This document shows positions 54,892 to 64,000 of a stretch of DNA of 64,000 nucleotides, one piece after another. This stretch comes from Lutibacter sp. B2 (lineage in GTDB: Bacteria > Bacillota > Clostridia > Peptostreptococcales > Thermotaleaceae): NCBI GenBank assembly GCA_015686845.1, contig JADPRS010000015.1, positions 1-64,000 on the forward strand. Direction: 5' to 3'. The translations under genes and the position numbers were made by a program. The notes below the pieces were generated by a model. That model was not told the DNA's origin and did not search any database. It saw nothing but the letters and a program-made list of their open reading frames with translations. Within the stretch, counting starts at the first letter, position 1. Each line of letters starts with the position of its first letter.

Positions 54892-57800
54892 ATGCCACAT
54901 CCTATTCAGGTCGGAAAAAGAACTAGAATGAGTTATTCAAAAATTGAAGAAGTAGCACAAATGCCGAATCTTATTCAAATCCAATGTGCATCGTATGAGT
55001 GGTTTTTAGAAAAAGGGCTAAGTGAAGTTTTTGAAGACATTTCACCAATACAAGATTATACTGGAAATTTAATCTTAGAATTCGTGGGATATTCACTAGA
55101 TGGAAAACCAAAGTACGATATTGCAGAATGCAAAGAAAGAGATGTAACTTATGCTGCACCACTTAAGGTTAAAGTAAGACTTATTAATAAAGAAACTGGA
55201 GAAGTAAAAGAACAAGAAGTGTTTATGGGAGATTTCCCTCTTATGACAGAAACAGGTACATTTATTATAAATGGAGCTGAAAGGGTTATTGTAACGCAAC
55301 TTGTAAGATCTCCAGGACCTTATTATGCAATGGAAATTGATAAGACAGGAAAAAAATTATACTCCACTACTGTAATCCCTAATCGAGGAGCTTGGTTAGA
55401 ATACGAGACAGACTCTAATGATATTATATCAGTGAGAGTAGACAGAACTAGAAAACAGCCTATGACAGTACTGTTAAGAGCATTAGGATTTACAACGGAT
55501 GCAGAAATACTTGCGTTATTTGGAGAAGATGAGCGCTTAATGCGTACCTTAGACAAAGATAGTACGAAAACACCAGAAGAAGGATTAGTCGAAATCTATA
55601 AGAAACTTAGACCAGGTGAACCACCTACTGTAGACAGTGCGAGATCTCTTATAGATTCATTGTTTTTTGATCCAAAGAGATATGATCTAGCAAAGGTAGG
55701 ACGTTATAAATATAATAAAAAGCTAGGAATTGTAAATAGAATTGCAGGTAAAATATCAACTGAAAATGTGATCCATCCAGATACAGGTGAAATTTATGTA
55801 GAAGAAGGACAGAAGATTACTAGAGAATTAGCTGTTAAAATTGAAAATGCTGGAATCAAGAGGGTTTCTATTTTAGATGACGAAGACAAGGTTGTAAAGG
55901 TTATAGGTAATCACTTTGTAGATATCAAGAAACATATCAATTTTAGCATAGAGGATTTGAATATTGAAGATAGAGTTCACTATCCAGTACTTAAAGAAAT
56001 TTTAGAACAATATTCAGATGAAAGTGATATCAAAGAAGCGTTAAAAGAGAGAAAGAAAGAGTTATCTCCCAAAAATGTAATTGTTGATGATATGATTGCA
56101 TCTATAAGTTATATTTTAAATCTTGGACATGAAATCGGCGTTATCGATGATATTGATCATTTAGGAAATAGAAGATTACGTTCTGTTGGAGAGTTATTAC
56201 AAAATCAGTTCAGAATTGGTTTGTCTAGAATGGAAAGAGTCGTGAAAGAAAGAATGACCATTCAAGATGTGGATGTTATAACACCACAAGCGCTTATCAA
56301 CATTAGACCCGTAGCTGCATCTATTAAAGAATTCTTTGGTAGCAGTCAATTATCTCAATTTATGGATCAAACAAATCCACTTGCAGAACTTACGCATAAA
56401 CGAAGATTATCTGCATTAGGACCTGGAGGATTGTCTCGTGAGAGAGCAGGCTTTGAGGTTCGTGACGTTCATCATTCTCACTACGGACGTATGTGTCCTA
56501 TTGAAACGCCTGAGGGACCGAATATCGGGTTAATTGGTTCACTTACTACGTACGGAAGAATCAATGAATATGGATTTATTGAAGCACCTTATAGAATCGT
56601 AGATAAAGAAAGAGGAATTGTTACAGAGGAAATTCAGTATCTTACTGCGGATGAAGAAGATGTATTCATTGTAGGTCAATCAAATGAGCCTTTAGATGAA
56701 GAAGGAAGATTTGTGAATAGAAGGATTACATCTAGAACGCAATATGGAGAAATAGATGTAGTTCCAAAAGAAGAAGTAGATTATGTAGAGGTAACACCGA
56801 AACAAATGGTTTCTGTGGCAACCGCTATGATACCGTTCTTAGAAAACGACGATGCTAACCGTGCCCTTATGGGATCGAACATGCAACGACAAGCCGTTCC
56901 TTTAGTTAAATCAGAGTCACCTATTATCGGGACGGGTATGGAGTATATTGCTGGTAGAGATTCTGGTGTAGTGATCTTAGCTAAGAATGCTGGAACAATT
57001 GAAAGAGTATCAGCAGATGAGATTTTAGTAAGAAGAGATTCTGATAAAGGATTAGACCGATATAAATTACTTAAATTTAAACGTTCTAACCAAGGAACAT
57101 GTTTTAATCAAAGGCCGATTGTTAGCAAAGGGGAACATGTTGACGAAGGAGAGCCGATGGCAGATGGACCTTCTACAGACCATGGTGAAATAGCTTTAGG
57201 AACGAATATATTAATAGGGTTCATGACATGGGAAGGATATAACTTTGAGGATGCAATTCTTCTTAATGAAAAACTAGTTATGGAGGATCGATTATCTTCT
57301 ATACATATAGAAGAATATGAATCTGAAGCTAGAGATACAAAATTAGGACCAGAGGAAATAACAAGAGATATTCCAAATGTAGGGGAAGAATCTCTAAAAG
57401 ATTTAGATGAAAGAGGAATCATAAGAGTTGGTGCTGAAGTTAAACCAGGAGATATGCTTGTAGGAAAGGTTACTCCGAAAGGGGAAACAGAACTGACGGC
57501 AGAAGAAAGATTATTAAGAGCAATCTTTGGTGAAAAAGCTAGAGAAGTAAGAGATACTTCTTTAAGAGTACCGCATGGTGAATCTGGAATTATTGTGGAT
57601 GTAAATGTATTCACAAGAGAAAACGGAGATGAACTTCCACCAGGTGTGAATATTCTTGTTAGATGTTATATTGCCAAGAAAAGAAAAATAAATGTTGGAG
57701 ATAAAATGGCCGGACGTCATGGTAATAAAGGGGTTATTTCAAGAATTTTACCAGAAGAAGACATGCCGTTTTTAGAGGATGGAACGCCACTACAGATTGT

Positions 57801-58581
57801 ACTTAATCCACTAGGGGTACCATCTCGTATGAATATCGGGCAGGTACTTGAAATTCATTTAGGACTTGCTGCTAAAAAGTTAGGATGGAGAGTTGCTACG
57901 CCTGTATTTGATGGTGCACATGAGGAAGATATTAGAAAAGCCTTAAACGCTGCAGGATATCCAGAAGATGGAAAGATACAATTGAGAGATGGTAGAACTG
58001 GAGAATATTTTGATAATAAGGTTACAGTAGGATACATGTATATGCTAAAACTTCATCACTTGGTTGATGACAAGATCCATGCACGTAGTACAGGACCTTA
58101 TTCATTAGTTACACAACAACCGCTTGGTGGTAAGGCTCAATTCGGAGGACAAAGATTTGGAGAGATGGAGGTTTGGGCACTTGAAGCATATGGTGCGGCT
58201 CATACTCTTCAAGAGATATTGACAGTAAAATCCGATGATGTGGTAGGACGTGTTAAGGCATATGAGGCTATTGTAAAAGGTGAAAATATTCCAGAACCAG
58301 GAGTTCCAGAATCATTTAAGGTTCTTATAAAAGAATTACAAAGTTTGGCATTAGATATAACTGTAATGACAAGTGATGATACTGAAGTTGAAATTAAAGA
58401 ATCAATTGACGAAGAAATAGGAAATTTAGAGGATATACTTGAAAGTGATCAATATGAATCTTATCAAGAACCTGTAGAGGAACCAGAAGAAGAAATAGAA
58501 GAAGTAGATGAAGTAGAAATAGAATTAGATGATATTAAGTTAGAGAGTTTGAATGAATATGAAACTTATGATGAAATTTAA
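54892..58581 (+). CDS. rpoB: RNA polymerase beta subunit
   Basis: A 1229-residue core subunit. The rifampicin region ([18 protein letters not shown] followed by [13 protein letters not shown]) shows the usual susceptible residues (Asp in MDQ, His in THKRR, Ser in RRLSA). The late [13 protein letters not shown] and [18 protein letters not shown] motifs are intact. The C-terminus has an acidic tail of about 60 residues rich in Glu and Asp. Start at 54892 follows GGGGTG; an upstream in-frame ATG at 54811 is rejected for lack of conservation. rpoC follows 53 bases later. Confidence 0.98.
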   Translation: MPHPIQVGKRTRMSYSKIEEVAQMPNLIQIQCASYEWFLEKGLSEVFEDISPIQDYTGNLILEFVGYSLDGKPKYDIAECKERDVTYAAPLKVKVRLINKETGEVKEQEVFMGDFPLMTETGTFIINGAERVIVTQLVRSPGPYYAMEIDKTGKKLYSTTVIPNRGAWLEYETDSNDIISVRVDRTRKQPMTVLLRALGFTTDAEILALFGEDERLMRTLDKDSTKTPEEGLVEIYKKLRPGEPPTVDSARSLIDSLFFDPKRYDLAKVGRYKYNKKLGIVNRIAGKISTENVIHPDTGEIYVEEGQKITRELAVKIENAGIKRVSILDDEDKVVKVIGNHFVDIKKHINFSIEDLNIEDRVHYPVLKEILEQYSDESDIKEALKERKKELSPKNVIVDDMIASISYILNLGHEIGVIDDIDHLGNRRLRSVGELLQNQFRIGLSRMERVVKERMTIQDVDVITPQALINIRPVAASIKEFFGSSQLSQFMDQTNPLAELTHKRRLSALGPGGLSRERAGFEVRDVHHSHYGRMCPIETPEGPNIGLIGSLTTYGRINEYGFIEAPYRIVDKERGIVTEEIQYLTADEEDVFIVGQSNEPLDEEGRFVNRRITSRTQYGEIDVVPKEEVDYVEVTPKQMVSVATAMIPFLENDDANRALMGSNMQRQAVPLVKSESPIIGTGMEYIAGRDSGVVILAKNAGTIERVSADEILVRRDSDKGLDRYKLLKFKRSNQGTCFNQRPIVSKGEHVDEGEPMADGPSTDHGEIALGTNILIGFMTWEGYNFEDAILLNEKLVMEDRLSSIHIEEYESEARDTKLGPEEITRDIPNVGEESLKDLDERGIIRVGAEVKPGDMLVGKVTPKGETELTAEERLLRAIFGEKAREVRDTSLRVPHGESGIIVDVNVFTRENGDELPPGVNILVRCYIAKKRKINVGDKMAGRHGNKGVISRILPEEDMPFLEDGTPLQIVLNPLGVPSRMNIGQVLEIHLGLAAKKLGWRVATPVFDGAHEEDIRKALNAAGYPEDGKIQLRDGRTGEYFDNKVTVGYMYMLKLHHLVDDKIHARSTGPYSLVTQQPLGGKAQFGGQRFGEMEVWALEAYGAAHTLQEILTVKSDDVVGRVKAYEAIVKGENIPEPGVPESFKVLIKELQSLALDITVMTSDDTEVEIKESIDEEIGNLEDILESDQYESYQEPVEEPEEEIEEVDEVEIELDDIKLESLNEYETYDEI

Positions 58582-58634
58582 GATAAATTTTGTTGAATGT
58601 TATTACTAATCCATAACGAAGGGGGAGAAACTCC

Positions 58635-61600
58635 TTGTTTGAATTGAATAATTTTGAATCCATAAAAATTGCTCTTGCTTCACCCGAAAAAATAAGAAGT
58701 TGGTCTAAGGGAGAAGTTAAAAAACCGGAAACTATTAACTATCGTACGTTAAAACCAGAAAAAGAAGGATTGTTTTGTGAAAAGATCTTTGGACCTACTA
58801 AAGATTGGGAATGCCATTGTGGAAAATATAAAAGAGTAAGATACAAAGGTGTTGTTTGTGATCGATGCGGTGTTGAAGTAACCAAATCAAAAGTAAGACG
58901 TGAAAGAATGGGGCATATAGAACTTGCTGCCCCTGTATCTCACATTTGGTATTTTAAAGGTATACCAAGTAGAATGGGGTTATTATTAGATATGTCACCA
59001 CGTTCTTTAGAAAAGGTGCTATATTTTGCTTCTTATATTGTAACGGATCCTAAAGAAACATCTTTAAGTTATAAACAATTGTTGACAGAACCAGAATACA
59101 GAGAATATAGAGATAAGTATGGAAATGCATTTAAAGCATCTATGGGTGCAGAAGCGATTAGAGAAATTCTTAGTAATATTGACTTAGAAAAAATGTCAGC
59201 AGAATTAAGAGTTAAATTAAAAGAAAGCTCTGGGCAAAAAAGAATTCGTGCAATCAGAAGATTAGAAGTATCAGAGGCGTTTAGAACTTCAGGAAACAAA
59301 CCTGAGTGGATGATTCTTGATACAGTTCCAGTAATTCCACCAGATTTAAGACCTATGGTTCAATTGGATGGAGGAAGATTCGCTACTTCAGATTTAAATG
59401 ATCTCTATAGAAGAGTGATTAATAGAAACAATCGTTTGAAGAGATTATTAGATTTAGGTGCACCTGATATTATTGTAAGAAATGAAAAGAGAATGTTACA
59501 AGAAGCGGTAGATGCACTTATTGATAATGGAAGAAGAGGTCGTCCTGTAACGGGTCCTGGTAATAGACCATTGAAATCATTATCAGATATGCTAAAAGGA
59601 AAACAAGGACGTTTTAGACAAAACTTACTTGGAAAGCGTGTAGACTATTCTGGACGTTCCGTTATAGTAGTTGGTCCGGAACTTAAATTCTATCAGTGTG
59701 GATTGCCTAAGACAATGGCTTTAGAATTATTCAAACCATTTATGATGAAGCGTCTTGTTAGTGATGGGCATGCTCATAACATTAAAAGTGCAAAGAGAAT
59801 GGTAGAAAGAGCTAAAGCAGAAGTTTGGGATGTATTAGAAGATGTTATAAAAGAACACCCAGTACTTCTAAATCGTGCTCCTACACTACACAGACTTGGT
59901 ATTCAAGCGTTTGAACCTGTATTAGTAGAAGGGAAGGCAATTAAGCTACATCCATTAGTTTGTACAGCTTATAATGCTGACTTTGACGGAGATCAAATGG
60001 CGGTACACGTTCCGCTTTCCGTAGAAGCGCAAGCCGAGGCTAGATTCTTAATGCTTTCTGTAAATAATATTCTTGCACCTAAGGATGGAGCGCCTATTAC
60101 TACACCAACTCAGGATATGATCCTTGGTAGTTATTACCTAACTATGGAAGTAGAAGGTGAACCTGGTGACGGAATGGTATTTAAAGACATAGATGAAATG
60201 CTAATGGCTTATCAAAATAAGGTTGTAGGACTTCATGCAAAAGTAAAAGTAAGAAGAAAGTTGAGTAAGGATGATCCAGGACAACTTGTAGAAGGTACAG
60301 TAGGAAGATTTATATTTAATGAAAAAATCCCGCAAGATTTGGAAATGGTAGATAGAAAAGAACGACCTTATGATTTAGAAGTAGATTTCTTATGCGATAA
60401 GAAAAATCTAGGGAAAATTATTGATAAATGTTTTAGAAGACATGGAAATACCATTACGGCTATCATGTTAGATGGAATTAAATCTATGGGATTCCGTTAT
60501 TCTACTATAGGAGCTATTAGTATTGGTGTATCTGATATGGAAATTCCTGAGGCGAAAGCAAGATTACTTTCAGAAGCAGAGGCAGAAGTAGATAAGTATG
60601 AAAAAGCTTATAGACGTGGACTTATATCTGACGAAGAAAGATATGAACAAGTTATCAGAATCTGGTCAGATACTACGGAAAAAGTAACAGATGCACTTAT
60701 GGAAAATCTAGGAAAACTGAACAATTTATATATAATGGCACATTCAGGAGCCAGAGGTAGTAAAAATCAGATTCGTCAGTTGGGTGGAATGCGTGGTCTT
60801 ATGGCAAATGCATCTGGTCATACAGTAGAACTTCCAATTAAAGCTAATTTCCGAGAGGGATTATCGGTACTTGAGTATTTCATATCTACTCACGGTGCTA
60901 GAAAAGGGCTTGCGGATACTGCACTTCGTACTGCGGATTCAGGATACCTAACTAGAAGACTAGCTGATGTAAGTCAAGATGTAATTATTAGAGAAATTGA
61001 CTGTGGTGCTACTACTGGGTTAGAAGTAGAGGCATTTATGGATGGAAATGAGCTTATCGAGCCATTATTTGATAGAATTGTTGGTAGATATGCATTAGAA
61101 GACATCAAACATCCAGAGACAGGAATTGTTTTAGCAGAAGCGAATAAAGAAATATTAGAAGAAAATGCAGAACGAATTATTGGAGCGGGAATGACTAAGG
61201 TGAAAATAAGATCAATCCTGCATTGTAGAACGAAGCATGGTGTATGTGCTCGTTGCTATGGAAGAAACTTAGCAACAGGAAAACATGTAAATATTGGTGA
61301 GGCTGTAGGTATTATTGCAGCACAATCCATAGGTGAACCTGGAACGCAGCTTACAATGCGTACATTCCATACAGGTGGAGTTGCAGGTAGTGATATTACG
61401 CAAGGTTTACCAAGAATAGAGGAATTATTCGAGGGAAGAAAGCCAAAAGGACTTGCTATTATTGCTGAAAGTGGCGGTATGGTTACGATCAATGAAGTGA
61501 AGAGAAATAAAGAGGTTGTTGTAACTAGTAACGACGGTGAGGCTACACCGTATACAATTCCTTACGGCTCTAGAATTAAAGTAAAAGAAGGACAAATGAT

Positions 61601-62129
61601 TAAAGCTGGAGATGAAATTACTCAAGGATCTTGTAATCCACATGATGTTCTAAGAATAAAAGGAGTAGCAGGTGTTCAAGAGTATCTAGTAAAAGAGGTA
61701 CAAAGAGTATATCGTCTACAAGGTGTTGATATTAATGATAAGCATATTGAAGTTATTGTAAGACAAATGGTTTCAAAAGTGAAGATAGAGGATGCTGGAG
61801 ATACAGATATTCTTCCAGGCGGATTAATAAATATCTACGAATTTGAAGCTACCAACAAAAAAGCTGAAGAACAAGGAATAGAGGCTGCAGTTGGAAAAAG
61901 AGTACTATTAGGTATTACGAAAGCATCGCTAGCAACAGAATCTTTCTTATCTGCTGCATCTTTCCAAGAAACCACAAGAGTTCTTACGGAAGCGGCAATA
62001 AAAGGAAAAGTAGATCATTTAATTGGGTTAAAAGAAAATGTTATTATAGGTAAATTGATTCCAGCAGGAACTGGAATGGATAGATATAAGAACATCGCCA
62101 TTAAACATGTGGTAGATGAAGTTGAATAA
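58635..62129 (+). CDS. rpoC: RNA polymerase beta' subunit
   Basis: A 1164-residue core subunit starting with TTG (GAAGGGGGAG just before). The N-terminal zinc ribbon reads [20 protein letters not shown]. The catalytic [12 protein letters not shown] (Mg-binding) motif and the trigger-loop region ([19 protein letters not shown]) are intact. The second zinc site is [16 protein letters not shown]. Length is typical for Clostridia. Confidence 0.98.
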   Translation: MFELNNFESIKIALASPEKIRSWSKGEVKKPETINYRTLKPEKEGLFCEKIFGPTKDWECHCGKYKRVRYKGVVCDRCGVEVTKSKVRRERMGHIELAAPVSHIWYFKGIPSRMGLLLDMSPRSLEKVLYFASYIVTDPKETSLSYKQLLTEPEYREYRDKYGNAFKASMGAEAIREILSNIDLEKMSAELRVKLKESSGQKRIRAIRRLEVSEAFRTSGNKPEWMILDTVPVIPPDLRPMVQLDGGRFATSDLNDLYRRVINRNNRLKRLLDLGAPDIIVRNEKRMLQEAVDALIDNGRRGRPVTGPGNRPLKSLSDMLKGKQGRFRQNLLGKRVDYSGRSVIVVGPELKFYQCGLPKTMALELFKPFMMKRLVSDGHAHNIKSAKRMVERAKAEVWDVLEDVIKEHPVLLNRAPTLHRLGIQAFEPVLVEGKAIKLHPLVCTAYNADFDGDQMAVHVPLSVEAQAEARFLMLSVNNILAPKDGAPITTPTQDMILGSYYLTMEVEGEPGDGMVFKDIDEMLMAYQNKVVGLHAKVKVRRKLSKDDPGQLVEGTVGRFIFNEKIPQDLEMVDRKERPYDLEVDFLCDKKNLGKIIDKCFRRHGNTITAIMLDGIKSMGFRYSTIGAISIGVSDMEIPEAKARLLSEAEAEVDKYEKAYRRGLISDEERYEQVIRIWSDTTEKVTDALMENLGKLNNLYIMAHSGARGSKNQIRQLGGMRGLMANASGHTVELPIKANFREGLSVLEYFISTHGARKGLADTALRTADSGYLTRRLADVSQDVIIREIDCGATTGLEVEAFMDGNELIEPLFDRIVGRYALEDIKHPETGIVLAEANKEILEENAERIIGAGMTKVKIRSILHCRTKHGVCARCYGRNLATGKHVNIGEAVGIIAAQSIGEPGTQLTMRTFHTGGVAGSDITQGLPRIEELFEGRKPKGLAIIAESGGMVTINEVKRNKEVVVTSNDGEATPYTIPYGSRIKVKEGQMIKAGDEITQGSCNPHDVLRIKGVAGVQEYLVKEVQRVYRLQGVDINDKHIEVIVRQMVSKVKIEDAGDTDILPGGLINIYEFEATNKKAEEQGIEAAVGKRVLLGITKASLATESFLSAASFQETTRVLTEAAIKGKVDHLIGLKENVIIGKLIPAGTGMDRYKNIAIKHVVDEVE

Positions 62130-62144
62130 ATGTAATAATGTTTG

Positions 62145-62256
62145 TTGACAGTATGAACACTTAATGATAAAATGTTAGAGTGTAAAAACTAATAAAATAG
62201 TTGACTTTTTAGATGTTTTAAAAGATTATATGGCTTATCATAGCCATATAATCTTT
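62145..62256 (+). promoter_or_regulatory. Promoter and perfect hairpin upstream of the L7Ae-like gene
   Basis: TTGACA (62145-62150), 17-base spacer and TAAAAT (62168-62173) form a strong promoter. A hairpin follows with a 16-bp perfect stem: AAAAGATTATATGGCT (62219-62234) against AGCCATATAATCTTTT (62241-62256), a 6-base loop, and only a short T run. Possible attenuator for the str-type operon. Confidence 0.75.
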
Positions 62257-62283
62257 TGGATGTTTAATAAAGGAGGATACTAT

Positions 62284-62529
62284 ATGCTTGAAGAATTGAA
62301 GAATAATCAAAAACTGATTATTGGTACGAAACAATCTCTTAGAGTTATAAAAGAAGATAGAGCACAGACGTTATTTATTGCAAAAGATGCAGAAAAACAT
62401 GTCACAAGAAATGTAGAAGAGATTGCTAAAAATCATCAAGTTCAAATTGTTTATGCAGAATCTATGAAAAAGCTTGGAAAAGCTTGCGGTATTTCAGTAG
62501 GAGCTGCAACAGTTGTGATTTTGAAGTAG
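62284..62529 (+). CDS. L7Ae-like ribosomal protein (YbxF family)
   Basis: An 81-residue RNA-binding protein of the L7Ae/L30e/Gadd45 family, which binds kink-turns. GTKQSLRVIKEDRAQTLFIA and CGISVGAATVVILK are typical. Start 62284 follows AAAGGAGG; an in-frame upstream ATG at 62230 lies within the hairpin and is rejected. Common between rpoC and rpsL in Firmicutes. A kink-turn in the leader would allow self-regulation, but none is recognised by eye. Confidence 0.9.
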   Translation: MLEELKNNQKLIIGTKQSLRVIKEDRAQTLFIAKDAEKHVTRNVEEIAKNHQVQIVYAESMKKLGKACGISVGAATVVILK

Positions 62530-62593
62530 TAAGTAATAATAGTAAAATATTATTATATTTAAGTTTGTAAAATTTTGGAAGGAGGTGCATAGA

Positions 62594-63007
62594 ATGCCTA
62601 CTATTAATCAATTAGTGCGTAAAGGAAGAGAAAAAGTTGAATATAAATCAACTGCTCCAGCACTACAAAAAGGATTTAACTCTTTACACAGAAAGTCTAC
62701 TGAATCAAGTTCACCTCAAAAGAGAGGAGTTTGTACTGCTGTAAAGACTATAACTCCTAAGAAACCTAACTCAGCATTAAGAAAGGTTGCTAGAGTAAGA
62801 TTGACAAATGGAATTGAGGTAACTGCTTATATACCAGGGGTTGGTCACAACCTTCAAGAACATAGTGTTGTCTTAATCAGAGGTGGTAGAATCAAAGATT
62901 TACCAGGAGTTAGATATCATATTGTAAGAGGAACTTTAGATACTGCAGGAGTTCAAGACAGAAAGCAATCAAGATCTAAGTACGGAGCAAAGAGACCTAA
63001 AAAATAA
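62594..63007 (+). CDS. rpsL: 30S ribosomal protein S12
   Basis: A 137-residue protein of the decoding centre. [20 protein letters not shown] and [17 protein letters not shown] show the wild-type lysines linked to streptomycin sensitivity. Start 62594 follows GGAGGTG (62581-62587); a GTG inside this site is rejected. First of the rpsL-rpsG-fusA str-type operon. Confidence 0.98.
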   Translation: MPTINQLVRKGREKVEYKSTAPALQKGFNSLHRKSTESSSPQKRGVCTAVKTITPKKPNSALRKVARVRLTNGIEVTAYIPGVGHNLQEHSVVLIRGGRIKDLPGVRYHIVRGTLDTAGVQDRKQSRSKYGAKRPKK

Positions 63008-63611
<604 letters not shown>

Positions 63612-63693
63612 TATAGATATCGTATTATATTGTTTCGTTAATTTGGAAACAATATGACATGTAGCGACATTGACAACGGAAGGAGGGAAAAGC

Positions 63694-64000
63694 ATGGCTA
63701 GAGCATTTTCACTTAAAAATACTCGTAATATAGGAATAATGGCTCATATAGATGCTGGAAAGACGACTACTACAGAGAGAATTCTTTTCTATACAGGAAA
63801 GACTCATAAAATAGGAGAAGTACATGATGGCGGAGCAACAATGGACTGGATGGAGCAGGAACAGGAAAGAGGTATTACTATTACTTCTGCTGCTACAACA
63901 GCTCAATGGAACGGTCATAGAATTAATATAATAGATACACCGGGCCACGTGGACTTCACTGTAGAGGTAGAAAGATCTTTACGTGTACTTGATGGATCGG
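63694..64000 (+). CDS. fusA: Elongation factor G, N-terminal part (cut by window end)
   Basis: The first 102 codons of EF-G. P-loop [15 protein letters not shown], the switch I area [14 protein letters not shown] and G3 DTPGHVDF (catalytic His present, unlike the paralog at 20265) are visible. Ribosome site GGAAGGAGGG. Third gene of the str-type operon; a second tuf may follow beyond the window. Confidence 0.98.
   Translation, partial: MARAFSLKNTRNIGIMAHIDAGKTTTTERILFYTGKTHKIGEVHDGGATMDWMEQEQERGITITSAATTAQWNGHRINIIDTPGHVDFTVEVERSLRVLDGS

Noticed and set aside
57108-57614. 168-codon open frame on the - strand within rpoB
   Set aside because: Serine/threonine-rich antisense shadow of a highly conserved gene.

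Overview
The window is an AT-rich chromosomal segment from a spore-forming anaerobic member of the Clostridia. The sequence points there through SigH, the ctsR-mcsA-mcsB-clpC cluster, disA, a mini-RNase III, two T-box leaders, a B12-dependent (class II) ribonucleotide reductase, flavin-dependent ThyX, and the long chain from radA through the rpoBC and str operons that is usual near the clostridial replication origin. Genus cannot be fixed by eye. Nearly all genes are on the + strand; the exceptions are the phaJ-phaE-phaC block and one small gene after disA.

Region 1 (1-9436, accessory): the 3' end of a 5S rRNA; a thioredoxin-like protein; AdoCbl-dependent ribonucleoside-triphosphate reductase; an unrecognised membrane protein; an AIM24-TerD pair; and a drug-efflux type operon (TetR, HlyD-like lipoprotein, ABC ATPase, ABC-2 permease) with a perfect palindromic operator in front of tetR.

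Region 2 (9437-17300): phosphate uptake, pstS / pstCAB-phoU. Both transcription units are preceded by TTAACA-type hexamers repeated every 11 bases, the PhoP-box pattern of Firmicutes, with the -10 hexamer at the same distance in each. Then a YjdF-like (DUF2238) membrane protein, asnS behind an Asn T-box, and a pair of overlapping 'gate' membrane proteins.

Region 3 (17300-23230): polyhydroxyalkanoate metabolism. PhaC and PhaE (class III synthase) and a MaoC/PhaJ-type hydratase lie on the - strand. They are divergent from an EF-G-like GTPase whose G3 histidine is tyrosine and from a FabG/PhaB-type reductase.

Region 4 (23270-34740): CtsR-controlled protein quality control (ctsR-mcsA-mcsB-clpC), an ACT protein, radA, disA, a small cysteine-containing gene convergent with disA, carD behind tandem promoters, the PIN-TRAM protein YacL, and ispD-ispF.

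Region 5 (34741-49500): aminoacyl-tRNA synthetases proS, gltX, a Cys T-box with cysE-cysS, and glnS (not universal in Firmicutes). Interspersed are RNase Z, a chemoreceptor, mrnC, a small membrane protein, thyX, rlmB, yacP/rae1, sigH and tRNA-Thr(GGT).

Region 6 (49506-64000): the translation/transcription core: tuf, rpmG (small, 49 aa), secE, nusG, rplK, rplA, an L10 leader with rplJ-rplL, rpoB, rpoC, an L7Ae-like protein, rpsL, rpsG and the start of fusA, cut off by the window end.

No CRISPR array, prophage, insertion sequence or obvious defence island is present. The window is mostly well-known housekeeping DNA. The points most worth a second look are the PhoP-like boxes, the PHA locus with its repeat-flanked promoter region and aberrant EF-G paralog, the AIM24/TerD pair with a Gly-Leu-rich tail, the hairpin inside the efflux operon, the small gene after disA, and structured leaders in front of rpoB, the L7Ae gene and rpsG.
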